Source: Ferrovibrio sp.
GTDB lineage: Bacteria; Pseudomonadota; Alphaproteobacteria; Ferrovibrionales; Ferrovibrionaceae
Reading direction: 5' to 3'
Assembly (NCBI GenBank): GCA_017991315.1
Contig: JAGOQS010000001.1
Coordinates: 1-64,000, forward strand
Length of the DNA: 64,000 nt
Positions within the stretch are counted from its first letter, which is position 1, and each line of letters opens with the position of its first letter. The notes beneath the pieces were generated by a model. It worked only from the letters and a program-made list of their open reading frames with translations. It had not been told where the DNA came from and did no database searches. The position numbers and the translations under genes were made by a program. Shown piece by piece: positions 52,148-61,381 of this stretch.

Positions 52148-53017
52148 ATGTCCGACCCGCTTTTCAGTACTACAGACCAGGCCGGCTATGTCCGCCGCTT
52201 CACGCGGGTGACGGAATATATCTACGCCCATCTCGATGCCGAACTCGACCTTGCCATCCTGGCCGAAGTGGCGGCGCTGTCGCCCTGGCATTGGCACCGC
52301 ATCTGGCAGGCGGTCTATGGCGAATCCGTGGTGCAGACGGTGAAGCGCCTGCGCCTGCAGCGCGCCGCCGCCGATCTGGTGCATAGCTCGATGCCGCTCG
52401 ACGATGTGTGGCCGCGCGCCGGCTATGGCAGCGCCGCCGCCTTCAACCGCGCTTTCAAGGAAGCCTATGGCCTGCCGCCGGCGGAATACCGCAAGAGCGG
52501 CAGCCACACCCGCTTCACCCTGCAATTCGCGCCCAAGGGAGTCGTTGCCATGCATGATGTGTCGATCCGCAAGCTCAGCCCCGCCATGCTCGCCGTGGTG
52601 CCGCATCGCGGCTCCTACATGGAAATCGGCCGTGCCTTCGAAACCCTGTTCGGCGTACTCGGCGCGCGCGGGCTGCTGCGGCCTGGGCTGTGCATGAAGG
52701 GATTGTATTACTCCGACCCGACCTCGGTGCCGGAAGCCGAGTTGCGCTCAGCGGCGGGCATTGTCGTTCCCGATGCCGGCTTTCCGGTCGAGGCGCCGCT
52801 TGAGCGCGCCGAATTGCGCGGCGGCGAGTATGCCGTGCTGCGCCACAAGGGACCGTATTCCGACATGCGGCCGGCCTATGACTGGCTGTTCGGCACCTGG
52901 CTGGTGCAATCGGGCCGCGAGGCCGCCGATGCGCCGGTCTTCGAGGATTACCTGAACAACCCGCGCGAAGTGCCGCCGACCGAACTGCTCACGGATATCT
53001 GCCTGCCGCTGAAGTGA
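52148..53017 (+). CDS. AraC-family regulator with GyrI-like ligand domain
   Basis: A 289-residue protein. The N-terminal AraC helix-turn-helix pair covers about 15-115 (LAEVAALSPWHWHRIWQAVYGESVV, quoted part AEVAALSPWHWHRIW; GYGSAAAFNRAFKEAYGLPPAEYR). From residue about 140 a GyrI-like small-molecule domain follows (VSIRKLSPAMLAVVPHRGSYMEIGRAFETL, quoted part MLAVVPHRGSYMEIG; GEYAVLRHKGPYSDMRPAYDWLF). Members of this kind sense drugs or toxic compounds (Rob/TipA-like). The gene separates folC from accD. No obvious target gene is adjacent. Confidence 0.9.
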   Translation: MSDPLFSTTDQAGYVRRFTRVTEYIYAHLDAELDLAILAEVAALSPWHWHRIWQAVYGESVVQTVKRLRLQRAAADLVHSSMPLDDVWPRAGYGSAAAFNRAFKEAYGLPPAEYRKSGSHTRFTLQFAPKGVVAMHDVSIRKLSPAMLAVVPHRGSYMEIGRAFETLFGVLGARGLLRPGLCMKGLYYSDPTSVPEAELRSAAGIVVPDAGFPVEAPLERAELRGGEYAVLRHKGPYSDMRPAYDWLFGTWLVQSGREAADAPVFEDYLNNPREVPPTELLTDICLPLK

Positions 53018-53034
53018 GCGGCGCAATGCCCCAT

Positions 53035-53108
53035 CGTCATGCCCGGGCTCGACCCGGGCATCTCAGGCCAAATAGAGAAAGATGCCCGGGTCTAGCCCGG
53101 GCATGACG
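53035..53108. repeat. Composite REP pair (BIME-like), copy 2
   Basis: A 74-bp unit equal in length and layout to 16928-17001, followed by the same AGTGTATAAAAAC tail (53109 onward). Fills most of the gap between the AraC gene and the end of accD. Confidence 0.85.
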
Positions 53109-53143
53109 AGTGTATAAAAACGGCTGTGGAAACTAATCCAGGA

Positions 53144-54082
53144 TCAACGCGGCCGGATCGCGCCGTGCGGGATTTCGCCGGTCGGCGGCACGTCGAGGCC
53201 GGGGCGCGGCAGGGCCACCACATCGGCCTTGGTCACCGGCTCCAGCAGCAGCGACACGATGTGGCCCAATGTCTCACGCAGCTTGTGGCGATGCACCACC
53301 TGGTCCAGCATGCCGTGCTCCAGCAGGTATTCGGCGCGCTGGAAGCCTTCCGGCAGGGTTTCGCGGATGGTCTGCTCGATCACGCGCGGGCCGGCGAAAC
53401 CGATCAGCGCGCCGGGTTCGGCGATCTGAATGTCGCCAAGCATGGCATAGGAAGCAGTGACGCCGCCGGTGGTCGGATCAGTCAGCACCACGATGAAGGG
53501 CAGATGCGCCTCGCGCAGGCGCTGCACGGCGATCACCGTGCGCGGCATCTGCATCAGGCTGAGGATGCCTTCCTGCATGCGGGCACCGCCGGCAGCGGCG
53601 AACACGATCAGCGCCGCGCGCTGGCTCACCGCCAGTGTCGCCGCCGCGATCAAGGCCTCGCCGGCCGCCATGCCCATGGAACCGCCCATGAAGGCGAAAT
53701 TCTGCACCGCGACGACCACGTCCTTCTTCTGCAGCGTGCCATGCGCCACCACGATGGCATCGCGCAAAGCCGTCTTGTTGCGCGCATCCTTCAGGCGGTC
53801 GGGATACTTCTTCTGGTCGCGGAAGCTTAAGGGATCCTGGATCACGTCCGGCAGTTCGATGGTCTGGTATTCGCCGTCATCGAACAGCGCGGCGAAACGC
53901 TCCTTCGAGCCGATGCGCATGTGATGGTCGCATTTCGGGCAGACATGCTGATTCTCCTCCACTTCCTTGGAGTAGATCATCTGGCCGCAGGCCGGACATT
54001 TGCGCCACAGGTTGTCGGGCGTGTCCTTCTTCCGCGTCATCTCGCGGATCTTCGGCAGCACCGTGCGTGTTAACCAGTTCAT
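53144..54082 (-). CDS. accD: Acetyl-CoA carboxylase carboxyltransferase beta subunit
   Basis: With AccA it transfers CO2 from biotin to acetyl-CoA, making malonyl-CoA. 312 residues: zinc ribbon C29, C32, C48, C51 (CPACGQ, CPKCDHH), then the crotonase-like carboxyltransferase domain ([21 protein letters not shown], in part [45 protein letters not shown]). Last gene of the pyrF-trpF-trpB-trpA-accD run. Its own ATG has no ribosome-binding site; an upstream seven-codon copy of its start does. Confidence 0.95.
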   Translation of the reverse strand: MNWLTRTVLPKIREMTRKKDTPDNLWRKCPACGQMIYSKEVEENQHVCPKCDHHMRIGSKERFAALFDDGEYQTIELPDVIQDPLSFRDQKKYPDRLKDARNKTALRDAIVVAHGTLQKKDVVVAVQNFAFMGGSMGMAAGEALIAAATLAVSQRAALIVFAAAGGARMQEGILSLMQMPRTVIAVQRLREAHLPFIVVLTDPTTGGVTASYAMLGDIQIAEPGALIGFAGPRVIEQTIRETLPEGFQRAEYLLEHGMLDQVVHRHKLRETLGHIVSLLLEPVTKADVVALPRPGLDVPPTGEIPHGAIRPR

Positions 54083-54102
54083 GGGCGCGTCAACCAGTTC
54101 AT
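54079..54102 (-). CDS. Seven-codon leader ORF duplicating the accD start
   Basis: Reads ATG AAC TGG TTG ACG CGC CCA TGA (MNWLTRP). It repeats the first codons of accD (MNWLTR) 20 bases upstream, and its TGA overlaps the accD ATG. GAGGGAG lies seven bases before this ATG, while the accD ATG lacks one. It arose most likely from a 20-bp tandem duplication, and would couple accD translation to the leader by reinitiation. Confidence 0.5.
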   Translation of the reverse strand: MNWLTRP

Positions 54103-54119
54103 AGCGTTACTCCCTCAGA

Positions 54120-54932
54120 TCACTTGCGCGCGGTGCGCACGGCGTCGCCGAGTTCCCGCACCAGCGCCAGCACATGCGCCGCCGGGTCGATGCCCTTAAC
54201 TTGGGCTTCCGCCACCCGTTCGACAAGGGCCGAGCCGACGACGGCGGCATCCGCCGCGCGGGCGATCTCGGCGGCGCGCTGGCCGTCGCGGATGCCGAAG
54301 CCGACGCCGATGGGCAGCGAGGTATGCTTGCGCAGGCGGCCAACGGCAGCGGCAACCGCGCTGGCATCGGGGGCGGCGGCGCCAGTGATGCCGGCAATCG
54401 ACACGTAGTAGAGGAAGCCCGATGTGTTGGCCAGCACGGCGGGCATGCGCTTGTCGTCGGTCGTCGGCGTCGCCAGCCGGATGAAATGCAGCCCGGCCTG
54501 GATTGCCGGCAGGCAGAGTTCATCGTCTTCCTCGGGCGGCAGGTCGACCACGATCAGGCCATCAACGCCGGCTTCCTTGGCATCTTTCAGGAAGGCCTCG
54601 ACGCCATAGGCGGAGATCGGGTTGAAATAGCCCATCAGCACGATCGGCGTGGCGTTATCCGTCTTGCGGAAGCCGCGCACCAATTGCAGCGTCTTGCGCA
54701 AAGTGGCGCCATTCGCCAGCGCACGCAGATTGGCAGCCTGAATCGAGGGGCCATCGGCCATCGGATCGGTGAAGGGTACGCCAAGTTCGATCACATCGGC
54801 GCCAGCCGAGGGCAGGCCGGCCAGCAGCCGGGCACAGGTGTCGTGGTCGGGATCGCCGGCAGTGATGAAGGTGATCAGGCCGGCGCGGCCTTCGGCTTTC
54901 AGGGCTTGGAAACGGGCGTCGATACGGCTCAC
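54120..54932 (-). CDS. trpA: Tryptophan synthase alpha subunit
   Basis: Cleaves indole-glycerol phosphate to indole and glyceraldehyde-3-phosphate. 270 residues; catalytic E49 (VIELGVPF) and D60 (DPMADGP) have the same numbers as in the Escherichia coli enzyme. GTG start, giving VSRIDARFQ, with AAGGAAG eight bases upstream; any earlier start would overlap trpB. Starts 11 bases after trpB. Confidence 0.96.
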   Translation of the reverse strand: MSRIDARFQALKAEGRAGLITFITAGDPDHDTCARLLAGLPSAGADVIELGVPFTDPMADGPSIQAANLRALANGATLRKTLQLVRGFRKTDNATPIVLMGYFNPISAYGVEAFLKDAKEAGVDGLIVVDLPPEEDDELCLPAIQAGLHFIRLATPTTDDKRMPAVLANTSGFLYYVSIAGITGAAAPDASAVAAAVGRLRKHTSLPIGVGFGIRDGQRAAEIARAADAAVVGSALVERVAEAQVKGIDPAAHVLALVRELGDAVRTARK

Positions 54933-54943
54933 GGCAGGCTTCC

Positions 54944-56155
54944 TTAGAGAGTGACGCCAAGCGCGCGGGCGACGGTGAACACATCCTTGTCGCCGCGGCC
55001 GCACAGATTCATCACCATCAGGTGATTCTTGGGCAGGGTCGGCGCCCATTTGATGACATGCGCCAGCGCATGCGAGGGTTCCAGCGCCGGGATGATGCCC
55101 TCAAGCCGCGAGCAGAGCTGGAACGCATCCAGCGCCTCGCGGTCAGTGGCCGAGACATACTGCACGCGGCCGACATCATGCAGCCAGGCATGTTCCGGGC
55201 CGATGCCGGGATAGTCGAGGCCGGCGGAAATCGAATGCGCCTCGGTGATCTGGCCATCCGTATCCTGCAGCAGGAAGGTGCGGTTGCCATGCAGCACGCC
55301 CGGCACGCCGCGCGCCAGCGATGCCGCATGCTTCTCGGTATCGAGGCCTTCGCCGGCGGCTTCCACGGCGTGAATCTCGACATCCGGATCGTCCAGGAAG
55401 GGATGGAACAGGCCGATGGCGTTGGAGCCGCCGCCGATGCAGGCAACCAGGCTGTCGGGCAGGCGGCCTTCCTTCTGCATCATCTGCTCGCGGGTCTCGC
55501 GGCCGATCACCGACTGGAAATCGCGCACCAGGGCCGGATAGGGATGCGGGCCGGCCGCCGTGCCGATGATGTAGAACGTGTCATGCACGTTGGTCACCCA
55601 GTCGCGCAGCGCTTCGTTCATCGCATCCTTGAGTGTGCGCGAACCGGAGGTGACCGGGCGCACTTCGGCACCCAGCAGCTTCATGCGGAACACGTTCGGC
55701 GCCTGGCGCTCGATATCGGTCTCGCCCATGTAGACCACGCAGGGCAGGCCGAAGCGGGCGGCGACCGTGGCGGTAGCGACGCCATGCTGGCCGGCGCCGG
55801 TCTCGGCAATGATGCGCTTCTTGCCCATGCGCTTGGCCAGCAGGATCTGGCCGATGCAATTGTTGATCTTGTGCGCGCCGGTATGGTTCAGCTCGTCGCG
55901 CTTGAAATAGATCTTGGCGCCGCCGAGATGCTCGGTCATGCGCTCGGCGTAGTAAAGCGGGCTCGGCCGGCCGACATAATCGGTGAGGAAGTAATCCATC
56001 TCTGCCTTGAAGGCGGGATCGTTCTTGGCGGCGGTGTATTCGCGCTCGAGGTCGAGGATCAGCGGCATCAGCGTCTCGGCGACGAAGCGGCCGCCGAAGG
56101 TGCCGAAATGGCCGCGTTCATCGGGGCCGGAGCGATAGGAATTCAGCGCGGTCAT
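54944..56155 (-). CDS. trpB: Tryptophan synthase beta subunit
   Basis: PLP enzyme joining indole and serine. 403 residues; PLP lysine K96 in [10 protein letters not shown], the glycine-rich phosphate site [10 protein letters not shown], and GRGDKDVFT near the C-terminus. It lies between trpF and trpA with short gaps of 11 bases on each side. Confidence 0.97.
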   Translation of the reverse strand: MTALNSYRSGPDERGHFGTFGGRFVAETLMPLILDLEREYTAAKNDPAFKAEMDYFLTDYVGRPSPLYYAERMTEHLGGAKIYFKRDELNHTGAHKINNCIGQILLAKRMGKKRIIAETGAGQHGVATATVAARFGLPCVVYMGETDIERQAPNVFRMKLLGAEVRPVTSGSRTLKDAMNEALRDWVTNVHDTFYIIGTAAGPHPYPALVRDFQSVIGRETREQMMQKEGRLPDSLVACIGGGSNAIGLFHPFLDDPDVEIHAVEAAGEGLDTEKHAASLARGVPGVLHGNRTFLLQDTDGQITEAHSISAGLDYPGIGPEHAWLHDVGRVQYVSATDREALDAFQLCSRLEGIIPALEPSHALAHVIKWAPTLPKNHLMVMNLCGRGDKDVFTVARALGVTL

Positions 56156-56166
56156 GCGTTCAGTCC

Positions 56167-56808
56167 TTATAGGCGAAAAGCGGTATCGAGGAAGGCGCGG
56201 ATTTTGGCCGGGTCTTTCTTGCCTGGCGCGCTTTCCACGCCAGACGAGACATCCACGGCCGTAGCGCCGGAGCGGCGCACGGCTTCCTCGAGATTGTCAG
56301 GAGTCAGGCCGCCGGAAAGCAGCCAGGGGCGCTTGAAGCTCTTGCCCTTCAGCATATCCCAGTCGAAAGCCTGGCCGTTGCCGCCAGGCCGCGTCGCGCC
56401 CTTCGGCGGGCAGGCATCGAACAGCAGCCAGTCGACGATATCCTCGTAGTCGCGCGCCTTCTCGATATCAGCCGGCGTGCTCACCTTGATCGCCTTGATG
56501 ATCGGCAGACCGAAATAGATGGTGATGGCGCGGCAGCGTTCCGGCGTCTCGTCGCCATGCAGCTGCAGCAGGTCGAGCCGCGCCTTGCCGAGGATGGCAT
56601 CGAGCTGGTCGTTGCTCGGATCGACGAACAGGCCGACCCGATCCGTGCCGCTGGGTACTTCGTTGAGCAGGGAAACCGCCGCTTCGAGGCCGAGATTGCG
56701 CGGCGAGGGCGGGAAGAACACGAAGCCGAGCATGTCGGCCTCGAATTCCAGCGCGGTCTCCAGCGCGACTGGATCGGTGATGCCGCAGATTTTGGTGAAC
56801 AGGGCCAT
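56167..56808 (-). CDS. trpF: Phosphoribosylanthranilate isomerase
   Basis: 213 residues with KICGITDP (catalytic Cys 8), LHGDETPE and the C-terminal [14 protein letters not shown] and [14 protein letters not shown] phosphate-binding ends. Third step of tryptophan synthesis from anthranilate. The ATG overlaps the pyrF stop by one base (TGATG). Confidence 0.95.
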   Translation of the reverse strand: MALFTKICGITDPVALETALEFEADMLGFVFFPPSPRNLGLEAAVSLLNEVPSGTDRVGLFVDPSNDQLDAILGKARLDLLQLHGDETPERCRAITIYFGLPIIKAIKVSTPADIEKARDYEDIVDWLLFDACPPKGATRPGGNGQAFDWDMLKGKSFKRPWLLSGGLTPDNLEEAVRRSGATAVDVSSGVESAPGKKDPAKIRAFLDTAFRL

Positions 56809-57515
56809 CAGGCAATCCCGGCGATTTCCTGCGCGATGGCACGCGCGGCGGCATCGGGGTCCTCGGCTTCGGTGATCGGGCGGCCGATCACCAGATGGTC
56901 GGCGCCGAGCTTCAGCGCATCGGCCGGGCCCATCACGCGCTTCTGGTCGCCGGCAGCACTGCCCTTCGGCCGGATGCCGGGTACCACCAGCTTGAAATCC
57001 GGGCCGCAGGCTTCGCGCAGCAGGGCGATTTCGGTGGCGGCGCAGATCACGCCGGTGGCGCCATTGGCCTTGGCCAGCTTGGCCAGCCGCACCACATGCG
57101 CCGAAACGTCGCCGCCCAGCCCAACAGCCTCCAGGTCGGCGGCATCCAGCGAGGTCAGCACCGTCACGGCCAGGATCTGCGGCTTCTGCCGGCTGGAGCC
57201 GGCGGCCTCCACGGCGGCACGGATCATCGCAGCCCCGCCTGAGGCATGCACGGTGACGAACATCGGCCCCATGCCGGCGGCGGCCGAGCGGATGGCGCCG
57301 GCCACGGTGTTGGGGATGTCGTGAAACTTGAGGTCGAGGAATAGCGGCGCACCGGTGGGCAGGATGGCGCGCACCTCGGTGGGGCCGTGGGCGGTGAAGA
57401 ATTCCTTGCCCAGCTTGACGCCGAAGCCGGCGGCGGTCGCGGCGCGGGCGCAGCGGGCGGCATAGGCCAGCTCGGTGGTATCGATGGCGCAGAAAACGGG
57501 GGTTTGGCGGGTCAT
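56808..57515 (-). CDS. pyrF: Orotidine 5'-phosphate decarboxylase
   Basis: Last step of UMP synthesis. 235 residues; catalytic DLKFHDIPNT gives D61, K63 and D66, and the phosphate site lies in GIRPKG and LVIGRPI. ATG 57515 is used because it precedes the first strand; extension upstream has no fold. First visible gene of the pyrF-trpFBA-accD run, the usual alphaproteobacterial order. Confidence 0.95.
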   Translation of the reverse strand: MTRQTPVFCAIDTTELAYAARCARAATAAGFGVKLGKEFFTAHGPTEVRAILPTGAPLFLDLKFHDIPNTVAGAIRSAAAGMGPMFVTVHASGGAAMIRAAVEAAGSSRQKPQILAVTVLTSLDAADLEAVGLGGDVSAHVVRLAKLAKANGATGVICAATEIALLREACGPDFKLVVPGIRPKGSAAGDQKRVMGPADALKLGADHLVIGRPITEAEDPDAAARAIAQEIAGIA

Positions 57516-57622
57516 AGCCGGGCTTATACTAAAAAGCGGCCCCCGAGTCTGCCCTTTTGGCCCCGGAAAATTGGCCTGCGAAAACCGCCTCAGTGACCGG
57601 AAAAAACGGCTCAAACAAGGGG

Positions 57623-58381
57623 TTAACGCGCCGGCAGGGCCACCGCGCGGCGGATCATTTCCGCCAGTTGCTGCGCCAGGCAGCCATTCATCGTTTCAGC
57701 CTCGCGCATCTGGGTTTCCTGGCTCTTGGCCTGCAGGTCGAAGATCTCGTTCTCGGCCCAGAATTGCATCATGTCGTGGCGCGGGAAAACCGGCACGCCC
57801 TCGCTGTCGCCAACCCAGCTCATCATCTGGTCGAAGCGCTCGGTATCCACCATGGGCGAGAGCCGGGCGCGGTATTGCGGCGCGATCAGGATGGTGTCGA
57901 TGCCGGCGGCACGCAGCCGGCGCAGGCCGTCGCTGAGGCTTTCGGCGAAACTGTTCGGATCGGTCTGGCGCGCGGCTTCCACGTTGCCGGTCTGCCAGAT
58001 CAGCAGGTCGGGCTTGGCCGGCACGACTTCGGCGGCGATGCGCTTCTGCATCTGCGTGGTCGATTGCATCCGCAGCGACAGGTTGTCGATGCTGAACTGT
58101 TTGCCGGGAAAACGCAGCTGCAGCGCATCGGGCAGGCCGGCGACATAGGTGCGCGCCAGGCCGCCGGTATCGTGTTTCAGCGACGACGACGTGCCCAGCA
58201 CCACGATGCGGATCTCGCTGCGGGCCTTGAGTGCCTTGGCCAGGTTTTTCAGCGGCGCATCGACGAAGCGCAGGCTGTCGGGCAGTGTGCAGCGTTCCTT
58301 CGGCTCGGTATTCGCGCTGGTCTGTGCCGCACCGGGCAGGGCGGGAAGCAACAGCAGCAGTATCAGCAGCAGGCATCTCAT
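57623..58381 (-). CDS. Secreted SGNH hydrolase-like protein
   Basis: 252 residues. A signal peptide (LLLILLLLLPALPGAAQ) sends it to the periplasm. The SGNH pattern is VVLGTSSSLKHD for block I (GTSS replaces GDS), a Gly in the middle, QTGN for the Asn block, and FPRHD for the His/Asp block. It would remove or transfer acyl groups on a glycan. Starts six bases after the OpgC-type gene, so the two are co-transcribed. Confidence 0.75.
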   Translation of the reverse strand: MRCLLLILLLLLPALPGAAQTSANTEPKERCTLPDSLRFVDAPLKNLAKALKARSEIRIVVLGTSSSLKHDTGGLARTYVAGLPDALQLRFPGKQFSIDNLSLRMQSTTQMQKRIAAEVVPAKPDLLIWQTGNVEAARQTDPNSFAESLSDGLRRLRAAGIDTILIAPQYRARLSPMVDTERFDQMMSWVGDSEGVPVFPRHDMMQFWAENEIFDLQAKSQETQMREAETMNGCLAQQLAEMIRRAVALPAR

Positions 58382-58387
58382 GGCCGG

Positions 58388-59545
58388 TCAGTCCCCGCCG
58401 GCCGGCACGCGGGTTTTGCCTCCGCGCGGCGCCGAACCGGCTTTTTCAGTATCTGTATACCAAGTCAGCAGATAGGCAAGCGCCACCATCATGCCCATGC
58501 CGACCAGGCTGACCAGGAATTGCGCCGGCAGGCTGGGGCTGATTTCCACCAGCACGAATTGCGCGGCGAAGGAGAGGAAGATGCTGGCGCAGAACACGTC
58601 CAGGGAATGTTTGCCGCAGAGCAGCACCGGGCGGGCCAGACGGGAGGACAGGAAGGCGGCATGCGGCGATACCAGCCGCACCACCAGATAGGCCTGGGCG
58701 AGGAAATGCAGCAGCCGCAGCAGGTCGAGTTCGGTCTTGTCGATGGGATAGAGCAGGCGCCGCAGCCAATGCGGCACATACTGGCTCCACGGCGGGTAGA
58801 GCCAGGTACAGACGATGGCAAAGGCGAACAGCAGGTAGAGGCCTGCGGCCCAGCTTGTCAGCCCAGCCGGCAGCCGCCGCCAGGGCGCGGCATTGCGGTG
58901 CATGGCGCACCAGGCGCCGATCAGGAACAGGAACTGCCAGGCCAGCGGGTTGAAGAACCAGCCGCCTTCCGGATAGGCCGGCAGGTTCCAGTGCCATTGC
59001 TGCACGCCGAGCCAGAGCAGGAAGCTCGCCGCCATCAGGGTTTTTGGCCAGCGTTTCAGCAGCGGCAGCAGCAACGGGAAAACCAGCAGCAGCGCGATAT
59101 ACATCGGCAGCACATCCATGTTCGCCGGCTTGAACTTCAGCAGCAGCGCCTGCAGCATCAGGATATGCGGATGCTCGAATAATTCCGCGATGCCCATTTC
59201 CTCGGCGAAGGCCGGGTTGAAGCGATCGGCGACATAGGCGATATGTGCCACGAACACCATGAACAGGAAGATATGCGCGGTGTAGATCTGCCACACGCGG
59301 CGGCCGATGCGTGCGGCGGTGACGGTCCAGCCGACGCGCTCGGGCAGGGCGCCGAAGGCCAGCATCACCGAATAGCCGGAAATGAACACGAAGATTTCGG
59401 TGGCGTCGGAAAAGCCGTAATTGCGGTTGCTGATCCAGCTCACCACATTGCCGGGAATATGGTTGAGGAAGATGAACAGCAACGCCAGGCCGCGGAAGAA
59501 ATCCAGCCTGAGGTCGCGTTCCGCCTTGCCTTCCACTCCCGCCAT
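58388..59545 (-). CDS. OpgC-type membrane acyltransferase
   Basis: 385 residues with about ten membrane segments. RDLRLDFFRGLALLFIFLNHIPGN (in part: LDFFRGLALLFIFLNH) is the OpgC/acyltransferase-3-like start with the conserved His, and SDATEIFVFISGY is also an OpgC mark. OpgC proteins succinylate osmoregulated periplasmic glucans. No opgG or opgH is in the window, so the acceptor glycan is unknown. The SGNH partner follows. Confidence 0.87.
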   Translation of the reverse strand: MAGVEGKAERDLRLDFFRGLALLFIFLNHIPGNVVSWISNRNYGFSDATEIFVFISGYSVMLAFGALPERVGWTVTAARIGRRVWQIYTAHIFLFMVFVAHIAYVADRFNPAFAEEMGIAELFEHPHILMLQALLLKFKPANMDVLPMYIALLLVFPLLLPLLKRWPKTLMAASFLLWLGVQQWHWNLPAYPEGGWFFNPLAWQFLFLIGAWCAMHRNAAPWRRLPAGLTSWAAGLYLLFAFAIVCTWLYPPWSQYVPHWLRRLLYPIDKTELDLLRLLHFLAQAYLVVRLVSPHAAFLSSRLARPVLLCGKHSLDVFCASIFLSFAAQFVLVEISPSLPAQFLVSLVGMGMMVALAYLLTWYTDTEKAGSAPRGGKTRVPAGGD

Positions 59546-59602
59546 CAAAAGCCCCTGCAGCCTCCCTGGCGGGCAGTATGGGAAATCGCTAGACTGGGCG
59601 CA

Positions 59603-60646
59603 ATGCGCAAAACCCTCACATACCTTGCCCTGCTGCTGCCCGTTCTGGTGGGTGTGCCTGGGCCATCCCACGCCGCCGACCAAGCCGCCGCCCATGCATC
59701 GGTGCTGATGTATCATCGCTTTGGCGAGAACCGCATCCCGTCGACCAATATCCGGCTGGAGCAGTTCGAGGCGCATCTGGCGGAACTCACGTCGGGCGCC
59801 TACCGCGTGCTGCCGCTGGCCGAAATCGTGGCGAAGCTGAAAAAAGGCGAGCCGCTGCCCGACCGCGCCGTCGCCATCACCGCCGACGACGCCTATCTCT
59901 CGATTGCCACCGAAGGCTGGCCGCGCCTGAAGAAAGCCGGGCTGCCCTTCACGCTGTTCGTCGCCACCGAGCCGGTGACGAGCAAGATCAAGGGCTACAT
60001 GACCTGGGACGATGTGCGGCGGCTCCGCGATGAAGGCGTCACCATCGGCGCCCATGGCCACACGCATCTGTCGCTGCCCTCGCTCACCCCCGATGGCATC
60101 CGCAAGGACCTCGACACCTCGATGCAATTATTCGAGAAGGAACTGGGCGAGAAGCCGCAGCTATTCGCCTATCCGTTTGGCGAATGGGATGCCAAGAGCC
60201 TGGAGATCGTGAAGGGCATGGGCTATGCGGTGGCGTTCGGCCAGCATTCCGGCTCGATGCATGCGCGCAACGATTTCTTCTGGATGCCGCGCTTCCCGAT
60301 GAACGAGACATTCGGCTCCATCGAGCGCCTGCGTCAGGCGCTGAATTCCCTGCCGCTGCCGGTGACGGATGTCGAGCCGAAAGATGTGTTGGTGAAACTC
60401 GGCCAGACGCCGAATCCGCCGACGCTGCGCTTCACCGTCGACCCGGAGGTCGAGCGGCTGAACCAGATGGTCTGCTACACCTCGGAAGGCAAGGCGATTA
60501 CGCCCAAGCTGATCGGCGAGCGGCGCTACGAGATGCACGCCCCGGCGCCGCTGCAGCCGCCGCGTGACCGCATTTCCTGCTCGGTGCCAAGCAAGGAGCG
60601 TGGCCGCTTCCGCTGGTTCGGCATCCAGTTCACCGTGGTGAAGTAA
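59603..60646 (+). CDS. Secreted polysaccharide deacetylase family protein
   Basis: 347 residues. Signal peptide to about residue 24 (SHAA). NodB-like core: VLMYHRFGE, AVAITADDAY (in place of TFDDG), GAHGHTHLSLP (metal HxxxH) and LFAYPFGEWD. The catalytic Asp pair and His residues are kept. It removes acetyl groups from a periplasmic or surface glycan. Divergent from the OpgC gene over 57 bases, forming a glycan-modification locus with it. Confidence 0.88.
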   Translation: MRKTLTYLALLLPVLVGVPGPSHAADQAAAHASVLMYHRFGENRIPSTNIRLEQFEAHLAELTSGAYRVLPLAEIVAKLKKGEPLPDRAVAITADDAYLSIATEGWPRLKKAGLPFTLFVATEPVTSKIKGYMTWDDVRRLRDEGVTIGAHGHTHLSLPSLTPDGIRKDLDTSMQLFEKELGEKPQLFAYPFGEWDAKSLEIVKGMGYAVAFGQHSGSMHARNDFFWMPRFPMNETFGSIERLRQALNSLPLPVTDVEPKDVLVKLGQTPNPPTLRFTVDPEVERLNQMVCYTSEGKAITPKLIGERRYEMHAPAPLQPPRDRISCSVPSKERGRFRWFGIQFTVVK

Positions 60647-60953
60647 GCTCAAAAACGGACTCGTGGATGCCCCGGCCAAGCCGGGGCATGACGGCCCAAC
60701 TAATAAGTCGTCATGCGCGGACTTGATCCGCGCATCTCATGGAGCATCGGCATAAGATCCCCGGGTCACTGTAAGCGCGCGAACGCCAAAGGCGTTCGTG
60801 GGCGCACAGGCCCGAAGGGCCAAGGCGGGCATGACGAGGTTTGTTTTCAGTGTCATGCCCTGCGGAGGCAGGGCATCCACGAGTTGCTTTTTTAGAATCG
60901 CTCCGGCTTCCGGCTGCCGGTCGAGGGTATATTTCTTCCGCCATCGTCCTGGC
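60647..60953. repeat. Gene-free region with several REP-like repeats
   Basis: Holds: REP subtype two (60662-60692), a REP copy CGTCATGCGCGG...CCGCGCATCTCA (60709-60739), short hairpins GAACGCC-AAA-GGCGTTC (60781-60797) and GGCCC-GAA-GGGCC-like (about 60809-60821), an end GGGCATGACGAGG (60826-60839), and GTCATGCCCTGC...GCAGGGCATCCACGAG (60852-60883). The last about 60 bases contain the remnant of the kinase 3' end. No coding sequence is supported. Confidence 0.75.
60892..60924 (-). pseudogene. Detached 3'-end remnant of the sugar kinase gene
   Basis: Read on the minus strand, these 33 bases encode STGSRKPERF followed by TAA, against SVGSPKPERF and TGA at the end of the intact kinase (61382-61414). 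27 of 33 bases match. The copy lies 490 bp downstream of the real end, on the far side of the small gene 60954-61370. Confidence 0.7.
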
Positions 60954-61370
60954 TCAGTCTCGCCAGCTTAGCCCCTTAACATCAATGGTCGTTGGCGATG
61001 GCAAAATCGGCTCAGCTATTCTTTCAAACGGTGGGAAGTCGTGCTCCCTGTTCTGCCAATACAGAAGCAGCTCTTCTGATATTTGCCATTTCTGGGAACA
61101 ATCTGAAGCATACTGAAAGTACAAACGCTCCCGGCCATTGCTGAAAATCATCGCGACCAAGTTTTTAAGCGGGCCATCCCTGCGGAGCGGAACAAGAGAA
61201 TTGCCAATCTCGTACTGCCTGTCTTTTGTAACAGTCGACCAATCTAACTTATAGCCCGCAATACATTCGGTGCGTGATGGCTTCTCGGCTGCTTGCAGGT
61301 TGCCAAATAAAAGTCCGGCGCCACAAGCCGCCAGAACAACAAGCGCTGCCAATAGGTATTGGAAACGCAC
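60954..61370 (-). CDS. Small hypothetical lipoprotein-like protein of low GC
   Basis: I do not recognise a family. 138 residues; GTG start with GAGGGGGG six bases upstream. MRFQYLLAALVVLAAC gives a lipobox-like LAAC at 13-16, followed by further hydrophobic residues, so it is a lipoprotein or a membrane-anchored protein. The mature part has two more Cys (TECIAGY, ASDCSQKW) that could form a disulfide. Its base composition is lower in GC than its neighbours. It begins 11 bases after the kinase stop and is flanked by the duplicated kinase tail, suggesting insertion. Confidence 0.65.
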   Translation of the reverse strand: MRFQYLLAALVVLAACGAGLLFGNLQAAEKPSRTECIAGYKLDWSTVTKDRQYEIGNSLVPLRRDGPLKNLVAMIFSNGRERLYFQYASDCSQKWQISEELLLYWQNREHDFPPFERIAEPILPSPTTIDVKGLSWRD

Positions 61371-61381
61371 GGGCCCCCCTC

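Noticed and set aside
60711..60944. Small minus-strand frame over the REP cluster downstream of the small lipoprotein-like gene
   Set aside because: It reads through palindromic repeats and covers the kinase-tail remnant in the wrong frame; no ribosome-binding site or homology pattern.
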